Shown: positions 54,048 through 61,946 of the stretch, in pieces | Layout of the letters: each line of letters starts with the position of its first letter | How positions within the stretch are numbered: the stretch's first letter is position 1 | DNA from: [Borrelia] finlandensis | Lineage (GTDB): Bacteria; Spirochaetota; Spirochaetia; Borreliales; Borreliaceae | Direction of reading: 5' to 3' | NCBI RefSeq assembly: GCF_000181875.2 | Contig: NZ_ABJZ02000002.1 | Coordinates: forward strand, 115,975-179,974 | DNA length: 64,000 nt | Notes under the pieces: generated by a model | Told to the model about the DNA's origin: nothing | The model's database searches: none | What the model saw: the letters and a program-made list of their open reading frames with translations, nothing else | Made by a program: the position numbers and the translations under genes

Positions 54048-54080
54048 ATTTAATTTAAAACCATTTTTTAATTAAATTGG
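54045..54080 (-). promoter_or_regulatory. BosR-box-like sequence and inverted repeat abutting the rpoS -24 element
   Basis: Minus-strand TAAATTAAAT (54048-54057), which I recall as the reported BosR box, lies immediately next to the -24 element. It is part of an 11-bp perfect inverted repeat (54045-54055 with 54070-54080) whose inner arm ends in the TGG of the -24 box. The repeat could also end the flgJ message. Confidence 0.6.
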
Positions 54081-54122
54081 ATATAATTTTGAGTTTTTAG
54101 GTGGGAGTGTTTTTCGAATTAT

Positions 54123-54467
54123 TTACTTTTTTTGTAATTGATTGTAAATTAAATCGGCAAGGCCAAAGCTTTGAGCTTGTGCCATTTGTTTTGCTCTTTG
54201 TTCGCAAAGCATATCTTCAAAAATTTCTTCTACTTGGCCTCCGTTTAACAAATTTTGATCTTTGTTAAGAGTTTTTTTCATGCTTTCAAGCATTTGCTTG
54301 ATAAACATAGCCTCAAATTCTAAAGAAGCTTTTCGAAGATCTTCGTTTTTTTGAAAGGATTTTTTTATTTCTACAGAATTTTTAAAATTATTTATTTTAT
54401 TTATTTGATTTTTAAATTTTAGATTTTGTGAATTAATTAAATTTTGTGAATTAATTTTGGTTTCCAT
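54123..54467 (-). CDS. flgJ: FlgJ-like flagellar rod-binding protein
   Basis: Contains the rod-binding domain of FlgJ N-terminal halves: LEFEAMFIKQMLESMKKTL, then GGQVEEIFEDMLCEQRAKQMAQ and GLADLIYNQL. No peptidoglycan-hydrolase domain follows, so it is the short single-domain form (114 residues). ATG 54467 lies inside the end of flgI, and its Shine-Dalgarno (GGAGG) is in the last flgI codons, so the two are translationally coupled. The open frame nine codons upstream to 54494 has no ribosome-binding site. Last gene of the flagellar run before the rpoS promoter. Confidence 0.85.
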   Translation of the reverse strand: METKINSQNLINSQNLKFKNQINKINNFKNSVEIKKSFQKNEDLRKASLEFEAMFIKQMLESMKKTLNKDQNLLNGGQVEEIFEDMLCEQRAKQMAQAQSFGLADLIYNQLQKK

Positions 54468-55455
54468 TAATTTCCTCCAAGATAAGTTCCCCATTTAATT
54501 TATTAATTTTTTGCGCAGCTTGAATTATTTGAATTAATTCTTTATTGCTAAGATTGTTGGAATTTTTTAATATAAATTCATTTAATTTCATTGAGTTTAT
54601 TTGAATTGTTGTTTTATTATTTTTACTTAAAATGTTTTGATTGTCTTTTTCAATGGAAAATGTAAAAGCTCCTATTTTTGCATTTTCACTTGCTAAAATA
54701 ATGCCATTTTTTTTGTCTATTAATATCTTAGGGTTGGTTTCTATTTTAATATTTTCAATCTCTTCTAATAGGCTTATGTTTTTTGCTTCTATTTCTATTG
54801 TGCTGTCTGATTTAATTTTGTTGTTGATTTTTTTAGAGGTCAATATTTTATGAATTCTATTTATTAATGTATAATTTCCTTTTTTAAGAATTATATTATA
54901 ACTGTGGTTAATATTTTGATTCTCATTTATTATTACACTATCTAGAGTATATCCAGATTCTTTTAATTTATTATTGGGCTGTATAATTCCTGATGCAATT
55001 GCTATTATTTCTCCTTCTTTATTTTTAAGATTTGTTTTTAAAAGTATTCCATTTTTTAAATCTTTTGAGTCTAGTATTGATGCAATGCAAGCTTTATGTT
55101 TTGAACCTTTGATTGTATTACCTTTTACTTGGAGGCTGACATTTACTAGTGCAATATTTTTACTTTCTATATTATTAGAGCCTATTTCATTTATTATATT
55201 GTTTTCTTCTAAAATTTTAATTATAAGGTCTTTTTGTTTTATAGAGTCTCCTTTTCCAGCAAGTCCCGCTACTATTCCAATACCTGTTAAAAAAATTGTA
55301 TTTGTGGGATAAATATCCGCAATTTCTTTTAATTTTACGCTTTCAGACAGGCTATTGTTAAATGATTGATCTGTTTTTAGTCCTGTTGAATCTTTGTTTG
55401 TTTGGGCTAATAGACTCGTTGCAAATGTAATTAACATCAACATTAGTTTGTTCAT
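54451..55455 (-). CDS. flgI: Flagellar P-ring protein FlgI
   Basis: Signal peptide (MNKLMLMLITFATSLLAQ, residues 1-18). After it, SVKLKEIADIYP...LTGIGIVAGLAGKGDS (about 39-70) is the canonical FlgI start (GYGLVVGLxGTGD). Further family segments include NIALVNVSLQVKG (about 103) and TIQINSMKLNEFI near the end. Length 334. It overlaps flgJ by 17 bp and is separated from flgA by 170 bp without a clear promoter. The P ring surrounds the periplasmic rod. Confidence 0.92.
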   Translation of the reverse strand: MNKLMLMLITFATSLLAQTNKDSTGLKTDQSFNNSLSESVKLKEIADIYPTNTIFLTGIGIVAGLAGKGDSIKQKDLIIKILEENNIINEIGSNNIESKNIALVNVSLQVKGNTIKGSKHKACIASILDSKDLKNGILLKTNLKNKEGEIIAIASGIIQPNNKLKESGYTLDSVIINENQNINHSYNIILKKGNYTLINRIHKILTSKKINNKIKSDSTIEIEAKNISLLEEIENIKIETNPKILIDKKNGIILASENAKIGAFTFSIEKDNQNILSKNNKTTIQINSMKLNEFILKNSNNLSNKELIQIIQAAQKINKLNGELILEEINGNQN

Positions 55456-55625
55456 TCTTTACCCTATTTATTGTATTTCTTTAATATCTATTATTTTATA
55501 TCAATTATTACAATTAATGAAACTTTTTTCGTCAAATTACTAATTAATCCTTGATTTGTTAAATATTATCTGTATTGAGGCAGATTAAAATAATAATTTT
55601 TAGAAAAGGGAGATAAAATTAGGCA

Positions 55626-56258
55626 TTATTCTTTTTGTACCTTATTTAATCTTATTTCTTCATTTTTGATTGTGTTGCGTATAACTTTGTATTTGCTATT
55701 GTTTAATTCATTTAGACTTAAAACATCATTTATTCTTGTTGTGTTGATTTTGTATTTAAAGTATGTATTGTGCTCATTAAGGATTTCATTTTTTTTTATA
55801 TTTTCTTTTGCAAATACAATTGGCTCGATTACATCAATGTACATATTGATGTAATTATGTCTTTTGTAGCTTTCAAAGTTTTTTGCATAATAAACAAGAG
55901 TTTTTTCAATTGGAATATTTTTGTATGAGTTGTTGCTTTTTACCTTAAATTTTACTTTTTTGAAAAATTTATCTTCTATGTTTATTTCAGATTCATCAAA
56001 GTTAAATTGAAGTATATAGATATTTTCATTTGATAAGTTTTTTGTAATGTAATAAATCATTTCAAAAATTATTGATTTTTTTGTTAAATGTGGGGGAATA
56101 TATATTTTTGATAAGCTTTGATTGTTGCATATTTTTGAATACTTCTTTGAAAAGAAATATGTTTTACTAGGAGTAATGTTGAAACATAAATCATGAGAAG
56201 CGCTTATAATTGAGCTTGTTGTGAAAAATAAAATAAAAATAAATAATCTTTTTTTTAT
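55626..56258 (-). CDS. flgA: FlgA-like P-ring chaperone with non-canonical start
   Basis: Periplasmic chaperone for P-ring assembly. From ATG 56060 only 144 residues with a SAF-type segment EPIVFAKENIKKNEILNEHN (about 82-101) are coded, with no signal peptide. The same frame is open upstream to a stop at 56271-56273 and encodes KKRLFIFILFFTTSSIISAS, a normal signal peptide, without any ATG, GTG or TTG. An ATA codon at 56256-56258, behind AAAAAGG in the flgG 3' end, is the best-placed start and gives 210 residues. An ATT start, or slippage in the A8 run, is possible. Directly behind flgG (1-bp gap). Confidence 0.75.
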   Translation of the reverse strand: MKKRLFIFILFFTTSSIISASHDLCFNITPSKTYFFSKKYSKICNNQSLSKIYIPPHLTKKSIIFEMIYYITKNLSNENIYILQFNFDESEINIEDKFFKKVKFKVKSNNSYKNIPIEKTLVYYAKNFESYKRHNYINMYIDVIEPIVFAKENIKKNEILNEHNTYFKYKINTTRINDVLSLNELNNSKYKVIRNTIKNEEIRLNKVQKE

Positions 56259-56259
56259 T

Positions 56260-57057
56260 TTATTGCCTTTTTAAGTTATTTGCAATTCCTAACATATTGT
56301 CAGAAGTTTGAATAGCTTTTGAGTTTATTTCATAAGCCCTTTGAGCTACTATCATTGTTACCATTTCTTCAGCAATAGATACATTTGACATTTCAAGTAT
56401 GCCTTGTCTTAGTCTTCCCATGCCTTCACTTCCTGGTATTCCTGCTATTTCTTGACCTGATCCAGCTGTTTCTTTAAATAAATTGCTTCCAATGGCACTT
56501 AGTCCTGCAGGATTGACAAATCTTGATATTTCAATTTGCCCAAGCTCTATTGGCTCGTTGTTGTTATCAATTTTTACTGATACTATTCCCTCTTCAGATA
56601 TTGCAATTGAGTTTTGGATATATTCTTCTGGGAAGAATATATTAGGCAATACTTTGTATCCTTGGCTTGTTACAAGCTCTCGATTAGAATCGATTTTAAA
56701 TGACCCATCTCTGGTATATGCATAAGTTCCATCAGGTAGAAGAATTTTGTAAAATCCATCTCCTTCAATGGCAACGTCAGTGAGTAAATTTGTGGATTGC
56801 ATTTTTCCTTGTTCAAATATTCTCTGGGTGGCAGCAATTTTTGTCCCGTGGCCAACTTGATTTCCAAGCGGTCTTAAAGTATTTTCAGTTGCAGGGGTTC
56901 CTGCTCTGTTATGGGTTTGATAAATTAGATCCTCAAATTCTGCTCTTATTTTTTTAAATCCCGTAGTATTTACATTTGAAAGGTTATTGGCAATTGTATC
57001 TACATTGTATTGTTGTGCAGTCATTCCACTTGCTGCTGTCCATAATGCTCTCATCAT
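56260..57057 (-). CDS. flgG: Flagellar distal rod protein FlgG
   Basis: Rod protein exported by the flagellar type III system. N-terminus MMRALWTAASGMTAQQYNVDTIANNLSNVNTTGFKK and C-terminus NVSIAEEMVTMIVAQRAYEINSKAIQTSDNMLG are the D0/D1 helices of FlgG. Length 265 is typical. AAGGAG is 8 nt before ATG 57057. The gene ends 1 bp before the flgA start and contains its ribosome-binding sequence. Confidence 0.96.
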   Translation of the reverse strand: MMRALWTAASGMTAQQYNVDTIANNLSNVNTTGFKKIRAEFEDLIYQTHNRAGTPATENTLRPLGNQVGHGTKIAATQRIFEQGKMQSTNLLTDVAIEGDGFYKILLPDGTYAYTRDGSFKIDSNRELVTSQGYKVLPNIFFPEEYIQNSIAISEEGIVSVKIDNNNEPIELGQIEISRFVNPAGLSAIGSNLFKETAGSGQEIAGIPGSEGMGRLRQGILEMSNVSIAEEMVTMIVAQRAYEINSKAIQTSDNMLGIANNLKRQ

Positions 57058-57069
57058 AAAATATGCTCC

Positions 57070-57918
57070 TTAATATTTTCCAATTTCATTTATTAATTTT
57101 CCCAATAGACTGTCTTCAGTCTGTATTGTTTTTTGATTAGCTTCATAAGCTCTGTTAATTTCAATCATTAAAACCATTTCTTTAACAGCATTAACATTAG
57201 AAGCCTCAAGTGTTTCTGTTTCTATTTTAGGCCTTAATGATACATCAATTTCTTGTGCTTTGCCAGATGTTTTTGTGTCGATCCATAAAGAATTTCCCTG
57301 TTTTTTGAGAAATCTAGGATTTTCAAAATTTACAATTCTAATGGTATCAAGCAGTTCATAATTTTCCCAAGAATTTTCATACTCACTAACAAGTCTTTTG
57401 GGGTCTGATTCAAAGTTTGAATTGTGAAAGATTTGTCCTTGAGGTGTTATTTTAAAATTATTTTTTTTAAGATATATGTATCCTTTTTCTCCTAGGACGG
57501 GAAATCCGCTTTTTGTAACAAGGATTCCTTCTTTTCCAATAGTAAAAGAACCGTTTCTTGTATATCTTTCTCCATCTGAAGTTTGTATTACAAAAAATCC
57601 TTGATCGGTGAGTGCTAAATCTAATGGATTGCCAGTAGTTTTTAATGGGCCTTGTTCAAATACTGTGTATATCTCATTTTCTTCAACCCCTGTTCCTAGT
57701 TTGCCTACAACCGGAGCTGTTTCAAGATGTCCTTTGGGAAATTTATAAAGGCCATCATCATTTAGTCTTCTTATTAGTATTTCTGGAAATGCTTTTTGAA
57801 TAGATAAATCTTTTTTGTATCCAATAAGATCTATGTTTGCTAAATTATTTGACACTGTATCAAGCTTGCGCCTTTCTGCCATCATTCCGCTGGCAGCTGT
57901 ATAAATTCCTCTTACCAC
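57070..57918 (-). CDS. flgF: Flagellar rod protein FlgF/FlhO
   Basis: Proximal-rod protein called FlhO in older Borrelia annotation. N-terminal VRGIYTAASGMMAERRKLDTVSNNLANIDLIGYKK and C-terminal NVNAVKEMVLMIEINRAYEANQKTIQTEDSLLGKL are the FlgF/G rod helices, with a variable central domain. I start at GTG 57918, behind AAGGA; the frame extends 14 codons upstream but adds non-family residues. First gene of the flgF-flgG-flgA-flgI-flgJ run. Confidence 0.93.
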   Translation of the reverse strand: MVRGIYTAASGMMAERRKLDTVSNNLANIDLIGYKKDLSIQKAFPEILIRRLNDDGLYKFPKGHLETAPVVGKLGTGVEENEIYTVFEQGPLKTTGNPLDLALTDQGFFVIQTSDGERYTRNGSFTIGKEGILVTKSGFPVLGEKGYIYLKKNNFKITPQGQIFHNSNFESDPKRLVSEYENSWENYELLDTIRIVNFENPRFLKKQGNSLWIDTKTSGKAQEIDVSLRPKIETETLEASNVNAVKEMVLMIEINRAYEANQKTIQTEDSLLGKLINEIGKY

Positions 57919-58152
57919 GGTTAAATCCTTAAAGACAATTAACTTTATTAATATTAGCATTAATTGTCCTATATAACAATTAATTAACCTATTGTGTTTT
58001 TGCTTAATTTTATATTTTTTGCCTAGTTTTTCATCTTGATAATTAAAATTATAAAATAAGTTGTATAATGATGCTTGTGGCCAATTTTTAAATTAGCCGC
58101 CCTAAATGAGTAATTTAAAAAAAGAGCTATAATTTAGTTTTAAGGAGGATTG

Positions 58153-58713
58153 ATGACTAGAGTTTTTTCAAAGTTTTTTCTTTTTTTTTGTTTTTCAATG
58201 CTTTTATTTGCAAATTCAGAAGATTCAAATGAAAAGGATATTGCCAATAAGGATGAAAACCTTGGTTTTGAAAATGAAGTTTTAGGATATTGGGTTGGTT
58301 ATAATGATGTAAGTAACACAAAGAATTCTATTATATATATTTATAAATATAATGGAGAAGTTTATGGCCGAATTTTAACTATAATAAAAGATGGCAAAAA
58401 GTATGATGCTAAAAATCCTTCAGGAGATACTGTAGTTGGGTTTGAAAATCTTGCAATAGAGGGTCTTGATTTTATGTGGGGCCTTAAGTATTCTTCTTCT
58501 TCTAAAAAGTGGGATAGGGGCAAAATAATAGATCCTAAAAACGGTAAAATTTATAATTCTGAGATGCGTGTTGATAGTAAAACTGGAAATCTTATTACCA
58601 AGGGGAAAGTTTGGATTTTTGGCAGAAGCAAAATTTGGACAAGAGCTAAAGATGATGAAATACCAAAATTAGATTTGCATAATCTTGTTCCAGCGCCCCC
58701 TGTGAAAAAATAA
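58153..58713 (+). CDS. Exported DUF2147-family protein
   Basis: Signal peptide at residues 1-20 (FFLFFCFSMLLFANS). The mature part is DUF2147: GYWVGYNDVSN (about 45), GEVYGRILTIIKDGKKYD, WDRGKIIDPKNGKIYNSEMRV (about 118-138), GKVWIFGRSKIWTRAK. The family is small, extracytoplasmic and of unknown function. Length 186. AAGGAGG (58142-58148) fits ATG 58153, with TTG 58150 too close. A TATAAT at 58064-58069 is upstream without a good -35. Confidence 0.85.
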   Translation: MTRVFSKFFLFFCFSMLLFANSEDSNEKDIANKDENLGFENEVLGYWVGYNDVSNTKNSIIYIYKYNGEVYGRILTIIKDGKKYDAKNPSGDTVVGFENLAIEGLDFMWGLKYSSSSKKWDRGKIIDPKNGKIYNSEMRVDSKTGNLITKGKVWIFGRSKIWTRAKDDEIPKLDLHNLVPAPPVKK

Positions 58714-58775
58714 ATTTGGCTTTTGGTCTTGCTATTTTGAAAAATATATAAATATATAGATGGGATAAGTAGGTT

Positions 58776-59306
58776 ATGAAAAATAAGACAGAGTATTATG
58801 ATCAGTTTATTTCAAAAATACCCGATTTTCCTAAAAAGGGTGTTCTTTTTTATGATATTACTAGCGTTTTGCTAAAACCCGAAGTTTATAGTTCATTAAT
58901 AAATGAGGTATATTCTTTTTATAATTTTAAAAAGATTGATTGCATTGCAGTTGTTGAGTCTAGGGGATATTTAATAGGTGCTCCTTTGTCTTTAAAAATG
59001 CAGCTACCTCTTGTTTTAATTCGAAAAGAGGGTAAATTGCCCAGAGAGGTTTTTAGTGAAGAGTATGAGCTTGAATATGGTTTTGGGAGAATAGAGGTGC
59101 ACAAAGACGACGTTAGGACGTATTCCAATATTCTTTTAATAGATGACATATTAGCTACCGGGGGAACTTTAAAGTCGTCTGCAATTTTGCTAGAGAGAGC
59201 TGGGGGCAAGGTTAAGGATATTTTTTGTTTTATTGAGCTTTGTGCTATTAATGGTAGACAAAGTCTTGAAAGTTATGAAGTCAATTCCCTTGTAAGGTAT
59301 AATTAA
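58776..59306 (+). CDS. apt: Adenine phosphoribosyltransferase
   Basis: Purine salvage enzyme (adenine plus PRPP to AMP). Residues FPKKGVLFYDITSVL (about 17), VVESRGYLIGAPLS (about 60), IRKEGKLPRE (about 85) and the PRPP-binding ILLIDDILATGGTLKSS (about 120-136) match the family. Length 176 is typical. Borrelia cannot make purines de novo, so salvage matters. ATG 58776 has a weak GGT-rich upstream. The rplU promoter begins directly after the stop. Confidence 0.95.
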   Translation: MKNKTEYYDQFISKIPDFPKKGVLFYDITSVLLKPEVYSSLINEVYSFYNFKKIDCIAVVESRGYLIGAPLSLKMQLPLVLIRKEGKLPREVFSEEYELEYGFGRIEVHKDDVRTYSNILLIDDILATGGTLKSSAILLERAGGKVKDIFCFIELCAINGRQSLESYEVNSLVRYN

Positions 59307-59314
59307 TTTAATGC

Positions 59315-59344
59315 TTGACTTTTCTTTTTTATTAAATTTACAAT
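59315..59344 (+). promoter_or_regulatory. Promoter of rplU-prp-rpmA
   Basis: TTGACT at 59315-59320, an 18-bp spacer and TACAAT at 59339-59344, 18 bp before the rplU start codon. Confidence 0.7.
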
Positions 59345-59362
59345 GTTTAGTTGAGGTAATAT

Positions 59363-59674
59363 ATGTATGCACTGGTAGAAATAAATGGCAAGCAATATAA
59401 GGCTATTGAGGGTGAATTTTTAAAAATAGACAAAATTTCTCCTATTGAGAAAGATAAGTTGGAATTTAATAGTGTTTTGCTTATTAATAAAGACGGAGAG
59501 GTTAAAATAGGAAAGCCTTATGTCGTAAATTCTCTTATTAGATGTACCTATAAAGAAGATAAAAAAGACAAAAAGGTTATTTCTTACAGATACAGAAGAA
59601 GAAAATCAAGTGAGAGAAAAGTTGGGCACAGACAAACCTATTCTTATATTTTGGTTGATGAAATAGTTTTTTAA
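59363..59674 (+). CDS. rplU: 50S ribosomal protein L21
   Basis: Large-subunit ribosomal protein of 103 residues. [25 protein letters not shown] and [25 protein letters not shown] are the typical N- and C-termini. Shine-Dalgarno GAGG at 59352-59355. First gene of rplU-prp-rpmA, the standard bacterial arrangement. Confidence 0.97.
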   Translation: MYALVEINGKQYKAIEGEFLKIDKISPIEKDKLEFNSVLLINKDGEVKIGKPYVVNSLIRCTYKEDKKDKKVISYRYRRRKSSERKVGHRQTYSYILVDEIVF

Positions 59675-59679
59675 GTATA

Positions 59680-60000
59680 TTGATTAATATTTTGGTAAAA
59701 GTAAAAGACGATGTAATTATTTATCTTTTAGCCAATGGTCATGCTATAAGTAAGAATAATGTTAACGTTGTCTGTTCTTCTTTTTCTTTTATTTTGAGAA
59801 CCTTTTTTAGTGTTCTTGATCTTGAGGGTGAGGCTTTTGTTGTGAAAAATTCAAAAAGAGGTTATTTAGAATTTAAGCCCTTTTTTAAGGATTTGAACAA
59901 AGAAAGTCTTTTTTACTATAGTAGGTTTTTAATTAGAGGCATAAACGATTTGTGCTTTGAGTATCCCAATGATATTAAATTAGTTTTGGAGGAAAATTAA
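59680..60000 (+). CDS. prp: Prp-like ribosomal-processing cysteine protease
   Basis: Small protein (106 residues) between L21 and L27, the usual Prp/YsxB position. The active-site His is in [12 protein letters not shown] and the Cys in [12 protein letters not shown] (about 12 residues later), matching GHA...C of the family. TTG 59680 is the start and lacks an obvious Shine-Dalgarno. The stop codon overlaps the rpmA start by 1 bp (TAATG). In Firmicutes, Prp removes an N-terminal extension of L27; here L27 has none, so its substrate is unclear. Confidence 0.88.
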   Translation: MINILVKVKDDVIIYLLANGHAISKNNVNVVCSSFSFILRTFFSVLDLEGEAFVVKNSKRGYLEFKPFFKDLNKESLFYYSRFLIRGINDLCFEYPNDIKLVLEEN

Positions 60001-60245
60001 TGGCAACAAGTAAAAGTGGTGGTAGTTCAAAAAATGGACGAGATTCTATATCCAAGCGACTTGGAGTTAAAAGAAGTGGTGGTCAGTTTGTTAAAGCTGG
60101 AGAGATAATTGTTAGACAAAGAGGTACAAAGTTTCATAAAGGTAAAAACGTTGGTCTTGGAAGAGATTATACAATATTTGCGCTTTCATCTGGTAAGGTA
60201 GAGTTTAAAACTTTAAAGGGACGAAAATATGTAAGTATTGTTTAG
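60000..60245 (+). CDS. rpmA: 50S ribosomal protein L27
   Basis: Large-subunit protein whose N-terminus reaches the peptidyl-transferase centre. It begins [16 protein letters not shown], followed by [28 protein letters not shown] (about 22-49). There is no Prp-type N-terminal extension: GGAGG (59988-59992) is properly spaced to the ATG, and upstream codons in the frame give no better start. Length 81. Confidence 0.97.
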   Translation: MATSKSGGSSKNGRDSISKRLGVKRSGGQFVKAGEIIVRQRGTKFHKGKNVGLGRDYTIFALSSGKVEFKTLKGRKYVSIV

Positions 60246-60295
60246 TTTTAATTGAAAAGATTGGAGATTTTTGGTTTTAATTGAAAAATTGGAGA
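60245..60295 (+). repeat. Imperfect direct repeat ahead of obgE
   Basis: Two copies of GTTTTAATTGAAAA(G)ATTGGAGA (60245-60267 and 60274-60295, one base deleted) fill the gap between rpmA and obgE. Both end in GGAGA, so each contains a potential Shine-Dalgarno; the second serves obgE. Confidence 0.7.
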
Positions 60296-60299
60296 AAGT

Positions 60300-61286
60300 T
60301 TGTATAGCTTTAAGGACTCTGTAAATATAACGGTAGTTTCGGGCAATGGTGGTTCTGGGTGTGTTTCTTTTTTAAGAGAAAAGTTTAATGCAAAAGGCGG
60401 TCCAGATGGCGGAAATGGTGGGAGTGGTGGGAGTGTAATTTTCAAGGTGAGAGAAAATCTTAGCACTTTATCTTTTTATAAAAATGGTCATGTGCTTTGT
60501 GCCGAAAATGGTAAACCTGGAATGGGTTTTAAAAGAAGTGGTGCTAATGGTAAAGATTTAACTCTTTTTGTTCCTCCAAATACAGAAGTTTATAATGAAA
60601 ATGATGGAACTCTTTTGTATAGGCTTAAAAATTTAAATGACGAATTTGTTGTTTTAAAAGGTGGCAGAGGGGGTCTTGGTAATTGGAATTTTAAAACTTC
60701 AGCTAGAAGGGCTCCAAGGTTTGCTCAACCTGGAGAATCGGGTAATAGTTTGAGCGTGCGTCTTGAACTTTTTTTGGTGGCAGATATTGGGCTTGTTGGT
60801 TTACCTAATGCTGGTAAATCTTCTCTTCTTAATAGGATAACTTCGGCAAAATCTAGGGTCGCAAATTATCCTTTTACAACAAAAATTCCTCATCTTGGTA
60901 TGCTCAGGCGTTCTTATGATGATTTGATTATTGCAGATATTCCTGGAATAATTAAAGGCGCTAGTTTTGGAGTAGGGCTTGGGACTAAATTTTTAAAGCA
61001 TATTGCTAAAACTAAAATTTTAGCTTTGGTTATTGATGTTTCTGAAGCAAATTTTTTGGAATCATATAACATTCTTTTAAATGAATTAAAATCTTATAGC
61101 CATAAGCTTTTTAATAAAAAAAAAATTATTATTGCCAACAAGCTTGATTTGGACGGTTCTAAGAAAAATTTTGATTGCCTGATAAAAGCCTTAGGAAAAG
61201 AAAAGGTTATTGGCATCTCTATTTATGAGAATAGAGGAATTGATGAGCTTATTAAAGAATTTTTTATTTTGGCTAAAACTTTTTAA
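60300..61286 (+). CDS. obgE: GTPase Obg
   Basis: Ribosome-associated GTPase. The Obg glycine-rich domain (1-155) has VVSGNGGSGCVSFLRE and GPDGGNGGSGGSVIFK. The G domain has G1 GLPNAGKSSLL (about 165), G2 TKIPH, G3 DIPGI (about 215) and G4 NKLD (about 278). Length 328 lacks the extra C-terminal OCT domain of some Obg proteins. The start is TTG 60300, behind GGAGAAAG. Confidence 0.95.
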   Translation: MYSFKDSVNITVVSGNGGSGCVSFLREKFNAKGGPDGGNGGSGGSVIFKVRENLSTLSFYKNGHVLCAENGKPGMGFKRSGANGKDLTLFVPPNTEVYNENDGTLLYRLKNLNDEFVVLKGGRGGLGNWNFKTSARRAPRFAQPGESGNSLSVRLELFLVADIGLVGLPNAGKSSLLNRITSAKSRVANYPFTTKIPHLGMLRRSYDDLIIADIPGIIKGASFGVGLGTKFLKHIAKTKILALVIDVSEANFLESYNILLNELKSYSHKLFNKKKIIIANKLDLDGSKKNFDCLIKALGKEKVIGISIYENRGIDELIKEFFILAKTF

Positions 61287-61364
61287 TAAAATTGATTTTT
61301 ATTCTGGGCTTTTTATTTTTAAGACTTGGTTTTTGGATGTCAGACTTGATTTAGGAAAAAAATT

Positions 61365-61946
61365 GTGAGAATTGCAATATTAGGGGGCACTTATAATCCA
61401 GTTCATATTGGACATATTTTTTTGGCCAAAGAAATAGAGTATTTATTAAATATTGATAGAGTAATATTTATTCCTACTTGCAATCCAGCTCATAAATTGA
61501 TTGATGAGGATGTTAGTGTTAACAATAGAATAGATATGCTCAAGCTTGCATTAGAGAATGAAGATAAAATGTTCATAGATGATTGCGACATAATAAATGG
61601 TGGTATAACTTATACTGTTGATACTATTTCTTGTGTTAAAAAAAAATACAAAAACGATAAACTTTTTTTAGTTATTGGTGATGATCTTTTTCAAAATTTT
61701 GATTCATGGAAAGATCCTCAAAGCATTGTAAGCTCTGTTGAACTTGTTATTGCTCACAGAATCTACAAAGAGAGGCTTAAAAGTTCTTTTAAGCATATTT
61801 ATATAGATAATAAAATAATACCGATTTCCTCATCAGAGATTAGAAATAGAATTGCAAATGGATTGCCTGTCAGCTATTTATTGCCTTTTGGTGTGTTAAA
61901 ATACATTAAAGATAATAATTTATATGTTAAAAAGGTAAATATTTGA
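61365..61946 (+). CDS. nadD: Nicotinate-nucleotide adenylyltransferase
   Basis: Makes nicotinate adenine dinucleotide in NAD synthesis. [17 protein letters not shown] (residues 5-21) holds the T/HxGH nucleotide motif. [16 protein letters not shown] (about 105-120) and [13 protein letters not shown] (about 158-170) are family segments. Length 193. The start is GTG 61365, with AGGA upstream. The next gene overlaps its stop by 4 bp. Confidence 0.93.
   Translation: MRIAILGGTYNPVHIGHIFLAKEIEYLLNIDRVIFIPTCNPAHKLIDEDVSVNNRIDMLKLALENEDKMFIDDCDIINGGITYTVDTISCVKKKYKNDKLFLVIGDDLFQNFDSWKDPQSIVSSVELVIAHRIYKERLKSSFKHIYIDNKIIPISSSEIRNRIANGLPVSYLLPFGVLKYIKDNNLYVKKVNI

Noticed and set aside
53970..54122. Small regulatory RNA gene near rpoS
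   Set aside because: No promoter-terminator pair on the plus strand; the features seen are explained by the sigma-54 promoter and inverted repeat.
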